This document shows, piece after piece, positions 9,719-17,881 of a stretch of DNA of 64,000 nucleotides; the stretch's first letter is position 1; the number at the start of each line of letters is the position of its first letter. The position numbers and the translations under genes were made by a program. Under the pieces are notes generated by a model. That model had not been told where the DNA came from. It saw only the letters and a list, made by a program, of their open reading frames with translations, and searched no databases. Source of the DNA: Moorena sp. SIOASIH (GTDB taxonomy: Bacteria > Cyanobacteriota > Cyanobacteriia > Cyanobacteriales > Coleofasciculaceae); contig NZ_JAAHIH010000011.1 of assembly GCF_010671925.1 (NCBI RefSeq), forward strand, positions 124,001 through 188,000, written 5' to 3'.

Positions 9719-9754
9719 TAGGATGTCAAAGTTTGGTATTGCTTTGGCATCCTA
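9719..9754 (+). terminator. Conserved stem-loop after DUF3604 copy 4
   Basis: Stem TAGGATGTCAAAG with CTTTGGCATCCTA around loop TTTGGTATTG. It covaries with the hairpin at 7203-7238: C-G becomes G-C and G-C becomes A-T, while the loop and the CTAGGGATTA flank are conserved. Confidence 0.55.
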
Positions 9755-9767
9755 TCGCATAAAAATA

Positions 9768-9929
9768 GGCGTTGCTGATTATGGGTATGGTTTTGCCCCC
9801 CTAGCCCCCCAAGCGAGGGATTGCTCGCTTGGGGGGAAAAAGACTTTCAAAGTCCCCCAGAATTGGGGGATTTAGGGGGCTTTAATAAAACTAGATGATC
9901 CTGCATTCATTCCTTAATTCAGCAACGCC
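9768..9929. mobile_element. MITE-like element with GGCGTTGCTGA ends
   Basis: Inverted ends GGCGTTGCTGA (9768-9778) and TCAGCAACGCC (9919-9929) enclose 140 bases made of CCCCCTAG/CCCCCAAG-type palindromes. No ORF. A degenerate relative of one end is visible at about 12127-12153 (GGCATTGCTAAATCAAGGGA). Confidence 0.55.
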
Positions 9930-9990
9930 CAAAAATTAACAATTAATTGATATCGTAAACAAGGCACAGATAAGCTATTAGGTATATTTA

Positions 9991-12123
9991 ATGAATTGGA
10001 ACCGCATTTGGAAAATAGGGGTGGGAGTCGCGATCGCACTAGTTTTGGCCATTGTTGCCTACCTGGTGATAGCACAACAGAATCAACCCATCCCCGATAT
10101 AGGCTCTACAGGCACGAGTAACCCGGAGCCAGAGGTGGTTGACTCAGATACAGAGCCTTTTACTTTGCAACTGCTCCATGCTTCAGATTTTGAGGCTGGA
10201 CTGGCCGCATTGGAAGATGCTCCTCGGTTTTCTGCCGTCCTGAATGCCCTGAAGGAGGACTACCCCAATACCCTTGTCCTCTCCTCTGGAGACAACTACA
10301 TTCCCAGTCCGTTCCTGTTTGCTGGCAGCGATCCTAGGTTGAACGAGACCCCTGTGGGAGAAGCTAGTATTGGTCACGCTAATATCGAAATCCACAATCA
10401 ACTCGGTATCCAAGCTTCCACCTTTGGGAATCACGATTTCGATCTGGGCAGCAAGGAAGTGCGGGATATCATTCAACCAGATGGAGCTTACCGTGGGGCG
10501 CTGTTTCCCTATCTCAGTGCAAACCTCGATTATAGCACAGACCCTAACCTCTCCAGCCTGATCACGGCAAACGGTCAAGAAGTCAGCACTATTCCGCCAG
10601 GACAGGTTGCAGGGACTGCAGTGATCACCGTCAATGGTGAGCCAATTGGTATTGTGGGAGCAAGCACACCCCTTCTGCCTACCATCTCTTCCTCTGATGG
10701 AGTGACGGTGTTCCCGGAAAATCCAACAGACTATGATGCCTTGGCTGCTAACATCCAAACTGCGGTGGATGAACTGACGGCTACAGGCATCAACAAGATT
10801 ATTCTCCTAGCTCACATGCAACAGTTGACCATTGAGCGGGATGAGTTAGCCCCTCGTTTGCGGGATGTAGATATAATTGTGGCGGGAGGGTCTCACACCT
10901 TGCTGTCTGATGCCACCGATCATCTTCGGCTGGGAGATACCAGTGGCGGTATTTATCCTATTCTCAAAACCAATATAGATGGAAATGCGATCGCTGTTGT
11001 GAACACGGATGCCACCTATAAGTATGTGGGTCGTCTGGTAGTGGACTTTGATGCAAACGGTATCATCATTCCCAGCAGTATTGACCCCAACATTAGTGGA
11101 GCCTACGCCACAGATGATCAAGGAGTTGAAGCGGTAGGAGGAACCCCAGATCCAGAGGTTGTAGAAATTACCAATACCCTGGATGAAGTGATCAGTACTC
11201 AGGATAGCAATATTTTTGGCAATACCAAAGTTTTCCTGCGGGGCGATCGCGCTTTTGTCCGTACTGAAGAAACCAACCTGGGTAACCTAACCGCTGATGC
11301 TAACCTGACCTATGCCAAAACTGTAGATGCTACAACCATGTTTTCCTTCAAAAATGGGGGTGGCATCCGTTCCAACATCGGGGTAATTAGCGCTGCTAAC
11401 GGTGGCATCGACCCCAATGACTTTGAACTGTTGCCTCCAGCAGCCAATCCTGAGGTGGGCAAGGAAGAAGGGGAAGTTTCCCAACTCGACATTACGAACT
11501 CCCTCCGTTTTAACAATGGACTTACCCTGTTTACCGTCACGGCAGATCAATTGTTGCAAACCATCGAGGATGCGGTAGCAGCAACAGCTCCAGGTGTGAC
11601 TCCCGGCCAGTTTCCCCAAGTCGGTCGGCTTAAATTTAGCTTTGATAGCACTCGTCCTGCCAATGATCGAGTTCTATCTTTGGTTGTCCTGGACGATCAA
11701 GACCAAGTTATCGATGTAGTGGCTCAGAATGGTGAATTAGTGGGGGATCCCAGCCGCACCTTTCGTGGTGTTACCATTAGCTACGTAGCTGATGGCGCTC
11801 CTTTATCCACCTTCTTGAGTGCCAATCCAGCTTTGTTCAATCGGGTTGATTTCTGGGGTGAGCCGGATAGCAATGGCAATGGGGTTTTAGATCCTGAAGA
11901 AGACCTCAACAAAAACGGGGTCCGAGATGCTGCGATCACTGAACCCTTCGAGGGTTTTGCTAATTTTGCCTCCTTTGGTTCCGAGCAGGATGCCCTGGCA
12001 GAATACCTCCATGAATTCTTCCCCACAGCAGCCAATGCCTTTAATCAGCCTGATACTGACCCGGCATTGGACGAACGGATTCAGAACCTGGCTTTCCGGG
12101 AAGATACAGTAATTCCTCAATAA
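9991..12123 (+). CDS. Exported 5'-nucleotidase / cyclic phosphodiesterase family protein
   Basis: A 710-residue protein. N-terminal membrane anchor or signal at residues 9-28. A calcineurin-like metallophosphatase domain occupies ~50-370 with LLHASDFEAG, LSSGDNYIPS, STFGNHDFDLGS, LLAHMQQL and AGGSHT. A 5'-nucleotidase C-terminal domain follows (~390-600), and an EF-hand-like calcium loop DSNGNGVLDPEED lies near residue 624. The family dephosphorylates extracellular nucleotides in the periplasm to salvage phosphate. The usual HTNDxH motif here reads HASDFE, so the second metal-binding His is replaced by Glu; activity may be altered, though paralogues with this change exist in marine bacteria. 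Placed after the DUF3604 array, it fits a phosphoester-scavenging theme. Confidence 0.88.
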   Translation: MNWNRIWKIGVGVAIALVLAIVAYLVIAQQNQPIPDIGSTGTSNPEPEVVDSDTEPFTLQLLHASDFEAGLAALEDAPRFSAVLNALKEDYPNTLVLSSGDNYIPSPFLFAGSDPRLNETPVGEASIGHANIEIHNQLGIQASTFGNHDFDLGSKEVRDIIQPDGAYRGALFPYLSANLDYSTDPNLSSLITANGQEVSTIPPGQVAGTAVITVNGEPIGIVGASTPLLPTISSSDGVTVFPENPTDYDALAANIQTAVDELTATGINKIILLAHMQQLTIERDELAPRLRDVDIIVAGGSHTLLSDATDHLRLGDTSGGIYPILKTNIDGNAIAVVNTDATYKYVGRLVVDFDANGIIIPSSIDPNISGAYATDDQGVEAVGGTPDPEVVEITNTLDEVISTQDSNIFGNTKVFLRGDRAFVRTEETNLGNLTADANLTYAKTVDATTMFSFKNGGGIRSNIGVISAANGGIDPNDFELLPPAANPEVGKEEGEVSQLDITNSLRFNNGLTLFTVTADQLLQTIEDAVAATAPGVTPGQFPQVGRLKFSFDSTRPANDRVLSLVVLDDQDQVIDVVAQNGELVGDPSRTFRGVTISYVADGAPLSTFLSANPALFNRVDFWGEPDSNGNGVLDPEEDLNKNGVRDAAITEPFEGFANFASFGSEQDALAEYLHEFFPTAANAFNQPDTDPALDERIQNLAFREDTVIPQ

Positions 12124-12195
12124 CCCGGCATTGCTAAATCAAGGGATGAAATGAGTGGGGTGGGCATCCTGCCTGCCCGAAAATGAAACCCACTG

Positions 12196-12295
12196 GACTG
12201 ACACAGCTAAAATGGTGCTTTAAAAAAATTCCTCAATCCCTTGTCAATTAAAGTTTTTCCCAAAAATATATTTTACTACTTTAGCTGTGTCAGTC
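12196..12295. mobile_element. MITE-like element, 100 bp with 16-bp perfect inverted ends
   Basis: Ends GACTGACACAGCTAAA (12196-12211) and TTTAGCTGTGTCAGTC (12280-12295) match perfectly; the interior is AT-rich without an ORF. It occupies most of the 261-base gap between the nucleotidase and xisH. Confidence 0.6.
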
Positions 12296-12384
12296 TACTA
12301 CTTATTATAAGGGTTATCCTTTGCTGCGGTAAGCATCCCGCTCACTATTGAAGGATAATAGTCCTAGAAGTTTTATAAAAAGTA

Positions 12385-12923
12385 ATGGCTGCCAAAGACC
12401 TATTCCATGATGCTGTAAAACAAGCACTCCTGAAAGACGATTGGATTATCACAGCAGATCCTCTAAAAATTAAGATTGAGGGAGTTAAGCTTGAAATAGA
12501 TTTAGCAGCAGATAAAATTATAGCAGCTCAAAAAGCAGAACGAAAAATAGCAGTTGAAATAAAAAGTTTCCTCAATACTTCGGCAATTACCGATTTTCAT
12601 GCTGCACGCTTTTAAATTTTTAAACTATCGTCTAGCATTACAAATGAGCGAATCAGATAGAATACTTTATCTGGGAGTTCCTGTTGATACATTTGAATCA
12701 TTCTTCCAATAAAAATTGCCCCAAGAAGCAGTTATAGCGCTACGCGCAAGGCAATAGGCAATAGGCATGCTAGCCATAGCTGGTGATAATAGCTTTTGCG
12801 GCTTTTATAAATGTCAAACATCTTAATGCGTAGTGCCATAATTTTTATCAAGTAAAATTGCTCATATACAATCCTGTTGAGGAGGTAATAATCCAATGGA
12901 AAAATTATAAAAGTACTGATTAA
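12385..12923 (+). pseudogene. xisH: xisH-like gene, broken by frameshift, stop and insertion
   Basis: Three pieces of an XisH family protein are visible. Residues 1-74 (MAAKDLFHDAVKQALL... to AITDFHAA) are intact. A frameshift near 12610 moves the reading to KFLNYRLALQMSESDRILYL...VDTFESFFQ followed by a stop. After EAVI a ~105-base insert (12732-12841) interrupts the gene, and the tail resumes as YQVKLLIYNPVEEVIIQWKN. XisH and XisI form a conserved cyanobacterial pair first linked to element excision in heterocyst formers; XisH has a PD-(D/E)XK-like endonuclease fold (VEIKSF here). The tail overlaps the xisI start, as in intact pairs. The gene is clearly non-functional as a full-length protein. 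Confidence 0.85.
12732..12841. mobile_element. Short insertion with imperfect inverted ends inside xisH
   Basis: TTATAGCGCTACGC (12732-12745) and GCGTAGTGCCATAA (12828-12841) form a 14-base inverted repeat with two mismatches. The XisH reading resumes cleanly on either side, so the boundaries are deduced from the protein continuity. Confidence 0.55.
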
Positions 12924-13237
12924 TAATTCGCCAACTATTAACTAATCATGCCACATTAGAAGCGAATAATTCAGATTCAGAAATTGAAGGTCAACTTATT
13001 TTTGACACAGAACATGACCATTATCAACTTCTAGATATCGGCTGGGATGGACTCAAACGAGTTTATAACTGTTTCATCCATTTAGATATCAAAGATGGTA
13101 TAATTTGGATTCAGCGAAATATGACAGAAGCTGATTTGGCACAAGATTTGGTGGAAATGGGTATACCAAAAGAAGATATTATTCTCGGTTTAGATCCCAG
13201 TTATAAACGTCCTTACACAGGCTATGGAGTGGCTTAG
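12896..13237 (+). pseudogene. xisI: xisI-like gene with two nonsense codons
   Basis: In one frame this reads as a complete 113-codon XisI protein except for TAA at codon 5 and TGA at codon 8. The rest is intact, including GQLIFDTEHDHYQLLDIGWDG, RVYNCFIHLDI, WIQRNMTEADLAQDLV and the end KRPYTGYGVA. XisI is the partner of XisH. Reinitiation downstream is conceivable but no good start or RBS is visible. The well-preserved remainder means the inactivation is recent, or that a truncated product is still made. Confidence 0.85.
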
Positions 13238-13341
13238 TGATATTCACCTGATCGGCTATGGGCACGCTACTTGAAGTGCCATTGGCCTTTGGCCAACGGC
13301 TGATAGCTGAACTGATAGCTGACCGCTTAATGCTTACGTAC

Positions 13342-13434
13342 TATACCAATCCGTGTAGGAATTGTGAGAATTTTTGTTCCCTGTTCCCTACTCCCTGTTC
13401 CCTGTTCCCAGATCCGCTGTTCCCTTTGGTATAA
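13342..13434. repeat. TATAGCAA-composite repeat, copy 1
   Basis: Ends TATACCAA and TTGGTATA are inverted. The inside has TGTAGGAATTGTGAGAATTT and a variable run of CCCTGTT-type heptamers. The same design occurs at 16792, 18228, 49524 and 60297. Here both ends carry the same C-for-G change, so they covary. Confidence 0.7.
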
Positions 13435-13453
13435 TAGCTTGTCTGACTCAACA

Positions 13454-14470
13454 ATGAAGACTCCTTGGTTAAAATTACTTCTGTTCAAACTTTTCCTCAG
13501 TTTCCTGACAGTATGCCTAGTTTTTGGCACTGCCACACCAGTCAAGGCATCTCCCACGGTAAATAGCTGCCCTGAAGGTATGACCTTCATTCCTGGCGGC
13601 ACTTTCAAGATGGGTTCCGACGTTTACTACCCTTCCGAGCGCTCTGCGGACGATGTCACCGTTGAGAGCTTCTGCATCGATAAATACGAAGTGACTAATT
13701 CCGAATTTGCCAAATTTGTCAAGGAAACGGGTTATATTACCGTAGCAGAGCGTCCCCTCTCTTCGGAACAGTTTCCGGACTTAACAGAGGAGCAACGGGC
13801 ACCTGGTTCCCTAGTCTTTCAGATGCCGGACAATGGTGTTAGACCAGTCGGTTACCTGAGCTGGTGGAAGTGGACTCCTGGGGCTGACTGGCAACATCCC
13901 TTTGGTCCGAAGAGCAATATTAGAGGTAAAAAGAACTATCCCGTCGTCCATGTTGCCTATGAAGACGTTCAAGCCTATGCTAAGTGGGCAGGGAAGTCAG
14001 TACCCACAGAAGCCCAATGGGAATATGCCGCTCACGGTGGACTGGATGATGCTACCTACAGCTGGGGTCAGCAATACTCCGCCAAGAAGGCTAATACCTG
14101 GCAAGGATTCTTTCCCTTTTTCAACACTAAAACTGATGGTCACACTGGCACTGCACCTGTAGGTTCCTTTGAACCAAATGGTTATGGTTTGTATGACATA
14201 ACTGGTAATGTCTGGGAGTGGACTTCAGATTGGTATAGCATCGGTCACCATGGCAAAGCCCACAGTCTTAATCCTACAGGACCTAATCAAAAAGAAAGCT
14301 TCGACCCCAGAGAACCGGGTGTTGCTAAACATGTAATTAAAGGCGGGTCTTACCTGTGTGCTCCTAATTATTGTAGTCGCTATCGTCCTGCTGCTCGGGA
14401 GTCTCAATCACCGGATACAGGAACGACTCACATTGGATTTAGGTTAGTTAAGCCTGATAAGATTTCCTAA
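13454..14470 (+). CDS. Formylglycine-generating-enzyme (SUMF1/FGE-sulfatase) family protein, exported
   Basis: A 338-residue protein with a signal peptide (about residues 8-34, ending PVKAS). The FGE-sulfatase fold follows: CPEGMTFIPGGTFKMGSD, FCIDKYEVTN, WEYAAHGG and GNVWEWTSDW. Near residues 296-310 the motif GGSYLCAPNYCSRYR carries both Cys of the active-site pair of genuine formylglycine-generating enzymes, followed by the C-terminal GFRLV. Such enzymes oxidise the Cys of a CxPxR motif in sulfatases and some phosphonate hydrolases to formylglycine. No sulfatase is in the window, so the client lies elsewhere. The ATG at 13454 is preferred; an upstream in-frame start at 13364 would translate the repeat. 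Paralogues lacking the Cys pair have other roles, but here the pair is present. Confidence 0.85.
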   Translation: MKTPWLKLLLFKLFLSFLTVCLVFGTATPVKASPTVNSCPEGMTFIPGGTFKMGSDVYYPSERSADDVTVESFCIDKYEVTNSEFAKFVKETGYITVAERPLSSEQFPDLTEEQRAPGSLVFQMPDNGVRPVGYLSWWKWTPGADWQHPFGPKSNIRGKKNYPVVHVAYEDVQAYAKWAGKSVPTEAQWEYAAHGGLDDATYSWGQQYSAKKANTWQGFFPFFNTKTDGHTGTAPVGSFEPNGYGLYDITGNVWEWTSDWYSIGHHGKAHSLNPTGPNQKESFDPREPGVAKHVIKGGSYLCAPNYCSRYRPAARESQSPDTGTTHIGFRLVKPDKIS

Positions 14471-15149
14471 ATCTGAAAAAATTATATAGCGTTTATTCAA
14501 AGTCCCCCTTTTTAAGGGGGATTTAGGGGGATCCCTTTGTACCTCATGGGAAAGACAATTGCTATAGAATTGATTATTTGCTTCGTTAAGCTGTTCAGCA
14601 TTTAGATTGGGATACTTAAATTGCTCAAAGGGAACAGGGAACAGGGAACAGGGAACAGAGAAAAACCAATTTAAATGCGCATCAGCTTAAACCCCGACAA
14701 TCATTAACGGTAAATCGAGGGATAATAACCAGATAAAATTATTGCTCTTGTTGGGTAATATTATTCAATAATATCACAGTTTTTAGCCAGAATATTAATC
14801 AAAACTTAGTTAAAAAAATTAATTTTTTTAGCTAAAATTGGTTGGGATGAATTAACTATAGCGTTTATCATAGCTATGAGGTACACATTATTTTTTCCCG
14901 ATTCCCGATTCCCGATTCCCGATTCCCGATTCCCGATTCCCGATTCCCGATTCCCGATTCCCGATTCCCTGCTCCCTCCAAAGAATTTTTACCTGACTGA
15001 ATTGCAAACCGCTGTATGCTTTATAAATCCTATGCAATAGCTTTTTTTAACGAACCCTAAAACTTCCAAAAAAAACTTTTTAAAACCCTTGACAAACAAA
15101 ACTATAATCATTACAATAATCAATATTAACCAAGTTGAACTTTTTCACT
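14471..15149. other. Repeat-filled intergenic region
   Basis: No gene seen. Holds a CCCCCTTTTTAAGGGGG palindrome (about 14503-14530), a GGGAACA run (14630-14662), AT-rich sequence and a heptamer array at 14897-14967. TATAGCG-type flanks at 14487 and 14868 recur at 60452, again ahead of a heptamer run. Confidence 0.7.
14897..14967. repeat. Tandem heptamer array (CCCGATT)n
   Basis: About ten consecutive TTCCCGA units followed by TTCCCTGCTCCC. Same heptamer style as arrays at 34810, 51120 and 60490. Too short a unit, and without spacers, to be CRISPR. Confidence 0.9.
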
Positions 15150-15350
15150 ATGTCAGAAACCTTTACTCGCAATTTCAAGAAACAACCTACTCAGCACACT
15201 CTGAAAGGTCCTCGTCAATCAGTAATTCATAGTATGCAGATGCTTTATGCCCTAGGCTATGCCGAGATTGCCGAGTGGACTCCTCTGGAACCGACTGATA
15301 TTCCAGGTGAAGTAATGACGACTATGACCAAGTATTGGTTGTTGCCATAA
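15150..15350 (+). CDS. Small conserved-looking cyanobacterial protein
   Basis: A 66-residue protein starting MSETFTRNF. No signal or membrane segment. The segment SVIHSMQMLYALGYAEIAEW followed by PLEPTDIPGEVMTTMTKYWL resembles small proteins of unknown function I associate with cyanobacterial genomes. The ATG at 15150 is preferred over the in-frame ATG at 15135 because MSETF fits the gene's likely length; no strong Shine-Dalgarno is visible for either. It is followed directly by a 96-bp mobile repeat. Function unknown. Confidence 0.7.
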   Translation: MSETFTRNFKKQPTQHTLKGPRQSVIHSMQMLYALGYAEIAEWTPLEPTDIPGEVMTTMTKYWLLP

Positions 15351-15355
15351 CACCT

Positions 15356-15451
15356 TGTCTTGATCCAGTCGCTCATGGGGGAAACCACGGCAGTTGCTCA
15401 TGGGGGAGACCCCCAAGACCGCACTGCCTCCCCAAGACCGCGCTGCATCGC
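15356..15451 (+). mobile_element. 96-bp cassette repeat, copy 1
   Basis: Begins TGTCTTGATCCAGTCGCTCA and ends CCGCGCTGCATCGC, with GGGGGA and CCCCCAAGACCGC blocks inside. Nearly identical to the 96 bases inserted in tnpB at 57148-57243, and related to 40661-40757 and 35318-35367. Confidence 0.8.
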
Positions 15452-15868
15452 TAAATTTCTGGGGGGGTTTCCCCCCTTCACCAAGGGTTTTGGAAACTTC
15501 TGACATATGTGATTGACATAGCCGTGGATAGTATTTCTACGGCTATTTTTTTTGTAAGTATATGGGCTACACACACGCTGCGCGAACAGCAATCAGCGGT
15601 CAGCAGGGGTCAGCGGTTTGCAATTGCTGTTAGGTACTTTCGTTCTTGGTTTTTAGGGAATAGGGAATCGGTAATCCTACACTCTCCCTTTGACTCTAAA
15701 TGTAAAAACCTACTCCCTCGGTGCGCTAATGCACGTCAACTTTTGCCTCTAGCATGCATGCCTTTTGCCTTGCACGTAGCGCTGTATTGACAAGATTGGT
15801 TTGGTCGGTAAAAATAGCCATGTTTGCCTTGAAGCGGATCAGCAATTACACCCGAGAAATCTTAGCTC
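15452..15868. other. Repeat-rich gap before the HAD phosphatase
   Basis: No convincing gene. Contains an inverted pair of CCCCCC/GGGGGG runs (about 15460-15475), a CAGCGGTCAG run and short degenerate copies of interspersed repeats. An ORF at 15509-15790 is read through these repeats and is not believed. Confidence 0.6.
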
Positions 15869-16858
15869 ATGAAAAAAAGAACGTTCTTAGTTTTCCTATC
15901 GATTCTCTTATCAGTGTTTTGCCTAGGAGGCTTTGTGGGATGTCCCCCTGCTGCTGCAGACTATGACCCCTTACTGTCTTGGAATGCCGGTGCGGCTAAG
16001 CAAACGATTTTTGACTTTGTGCAAGAGGTTACCAACCCCAACAGTGATAACTACGTTAGTCCTAGCGATCGCATCGCGGTCTTTGATAATGATGGAACCC
16101 TGTGGAATGAAAAACCCAAAAATATTTACGGGTTATTTATCAAAGACATGCTAGGTAATGCCTTTTCAACTAAAAGGGATGCCATCTTTGAAGACCTCAA
16201 ACTGCAGGGATTAACACCGGAAGACTATAAACAGAAGGCGAGGTTCTTTCTGGATAATTCCAAGCATCCAGACTTTGGAGTGCCATACATACAGGTAACT
16301 TACGAGCCCATCGTTGAACTGGTCAATTATCTCAGGAGTAATGATTTCAAGGTCTATATTTGTTCTGGGGCGGGACTTGATTTCATTCGCTCCTATGCCG
16401 AAGATGCCTACGGTGTTCCCCCTGAAAATATTATTGGTACGACCGTCCAAACTAAGTTTATTACTAAAGACGATGGCTCTCATATCTTGGTTAAGAAGCC
16501 AATACTGGTCCAACCCATTAATAATAACGAAGGTAAAGTAGTGGACATTGATCGCTACATTGGTAAAAAACCAATTATGACAGTTGGTAATTCCGATGGT
16601 GATTTAGACATGCTTCAGTATACTGACGAGCAAGATGGTCCAGCTTTGATGATGCTGGTTCACCACGATGATCCCCGCGAATATGTATATGATACAGGTG
16701 CCGAGAATGCTCTTCGGGAGGCCGACGCTCGTGGTTGGACAGTTATCAGTATGAAAGAGGATTTCGTAACAGTGTTTGGAGAGGAAATCGATATAGCAAA
16801 GGGAACAGGGAACAGCGGATCTGGGAACAGGGAACAGGGAGTAGGAAGTAGCGAGTAG
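15869..16858 (+). CDS. Exported HAD-family phosphatase
   Basis: A 329-residue protein. An N-terminal hydrophobic segment (residues 5-30) is followed by GCPPAAADYDP, so it is exported and perhaps lipid-anchored at the Cys, although the lipobox is not canonical. The HAD motif I VFDNDGTLW lies near residues 70-78 and motif IV GNSDGDLDML near 240-249. Both nucleophile and general-acid Asp are present, so it is likely an active periplasmic phosphomonoesterase of unknown substrate. The last ~20 residues (AKGTGNSGSGNREQGVGSSE) are encoded by an interspersed repeat, not by the ancestral gene, so the 3' end has been rewritten by a repeat. Upstream context is repeats only. Confidence 0.85.
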   Translation: MKKRTFLVFLSILLSVFCLGGFVGCPPAAADYDPLLSWNAGAAKQTIFDFVQEVTNPNSDNYVSPSDRIAVFDNDGTLWNEKPKNIYGLFIKDMLGNAFSTKRDAIFEDLKLQGLTPEDYKQKARFFLDNSKHPDFGVPYIQVTYEPIVELVNYLRSNDFKVYICSGAGLDFIRSYAEDAYGVPPENIIGTTVQTKFITKDDGSHILVKKPILVQPINNNEGKVVDIDRYIGKKPIMTVGNSDGDLDMLQYTDEQDGPALMMLVHHDDPREYVYDTGAENALREADARGWTVISMKEDFVTVFGEEIDIAKGTGNSGSGNREQGVGSSE

Positions 16859-16904
16859 GGAATATGGCATCAAAATTCTCTCAATTCCTACACGGATTGC
16901 TATA
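16792..16904. repeat. TATAGCAA-composite repeat, copy 2 (overlaps gene 3' end)
   Basis: Ends TATAGCAA (16792-16799) and TTGCTATA (16897-16904) are inverted. The interior has GGGAACAGGGAACAGCGGAT and then the TCAATTCCTACACGGAT flank. It supplies the last codons and the stop of the HAD phosphatase gene. Confidence 0.75.
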
Positions 16905-17046
16905 AATCCCAGAAAGAATTTTAATCAGAGAACCAATCTGGATATCAAATAACATCTAAATACGAAGGATTAATCCGATCAGTAATTTCTGATCGGTATC
17001 CTAGACCTTGACAGTAAGTGCCAAGCCCTACTTACTACCCATGGCT

Positions 17047-17844
17047 TCACTCCCTAATCGCTAATTTCAGGCTTTGGCAAAAGTCCCCAATGGCTGACAA
17101 GCCTTCTGATTGGGTGCCATCTGCCAAACGCTTTACTATAGCGCTACCGACAATCACGGCATCTGCACCCCAATCTTTGACCTGCTTAGCTTGTTCTGGC
17201 TGGGAGATCCCAAAGCCAACCCCGATGGGCTTATCGGTTAGACCACGCATCTGATTGAGTAAGTCTTTTACCCGTGATTGCAGCTGAGTTCTCATCCCGG
17301 TGACACCGGTAACACTGACTAGGTAAATAAAGCCCTGAGACTGTTTAGCGATCGCTTCAATCCGTTCTGTTGGTGAAGTTGGTGCCACTAACAATATCAC
17401 TTCAATCCCGAGCTCTGCTGCAGGTTTCAGCAAGATTTGAGCTTCTTCCAGGGGTAAGTCAGGCACCACTAACCCTTTCGCCCCCACTTGAGCAATCTGC
17501 TCTAAGAAGGAATTAATCCCTCGGTTGAGAATGGGATTGTAGTAGGTAAATAGGACAATTGGCGCTTCTATCTCTGGGCTAACTTCCTTTACCATTGCCA
17601 GCACATCATCCAACTGCACACCTTTTTGTAATGCTCTAGTAGCAGCAGCATGGATAGTTGGACCATCGGCCAAGGGGTCAGAATAGGGTACTCCCAGTTC
17701 AATGATGTCAGCACCGGATTGGTCGAGTACCCGCAAGGCTTTGGCTGTGGTTTCTAAATCGGGATCCCCAGCGGTGATAAAAGGAATCAGAGCACACTGG
17801 GAGTTAGATCTCAGGGATCCGAAGCAATCGGAAATTTTGGTCAT
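17047..17844 (-). CDS. trpA: Tryptophan synthase alpha chain
   Basis: A 265-residue TIM-barrel enzyme of usual length. It cleaves indole-3-glycerol phosphate to indole and glyceraldehyde 3-phosphate in the last step of tryptophan synthesis. Visible motifs: IPFITAGDPD (residues 21-30), IIELGVPYSDPLADGPTI with the catalytic Glu and Asp, FTYYNPILNRG, GLVVPDLPLEE, YLVSVTGVTG and GVGFGIS. It follows ndhL and a DUF3007 gene on the same strand, an arrangement common in cyanobacteria, and is probably cotranscribed with the DUF3007 gene (37-base gap). Confidence 0.97.
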   Translation of the reverse strand: MTKISDCFGSLRSNSQCALIPFITAGDPDLETTAKALRVLDQSGADIIELGVPYSDPLADGPTIHAAATRALQKGVQLDDVLAMVKEVSPEIEAPIVLFTYYNPILNRGINSFLEQIAQVGAKGLVVPDLPLEEAQILLKPAAELGIEVILLVAPTSPTERIEAIAKQSQGFIYLVSVTGVTGMRTQLQSRVKDLLNQMRGLTDKPIGVGFGISQPEQAKQVKDWGADAVIVGSAIVKRLADGTQSEGLSAIGDFCQSLKLAIRE

Positions 17845-17881
17845 TGGTCATTCGTCATATAGTTTTGCCCTGCCCCCCTGG

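Noticed and set aside
14897..14967. Possible CRISPR array (regular GATTCCC units)
   Set aside because: Units are 7 bases with no spacers and no cas genes in the window; a simple tandem repeat.
15509..15790. 93-residue ORF
   Set aside because: Reads through interspersed repeats, no conserved features or RBS.
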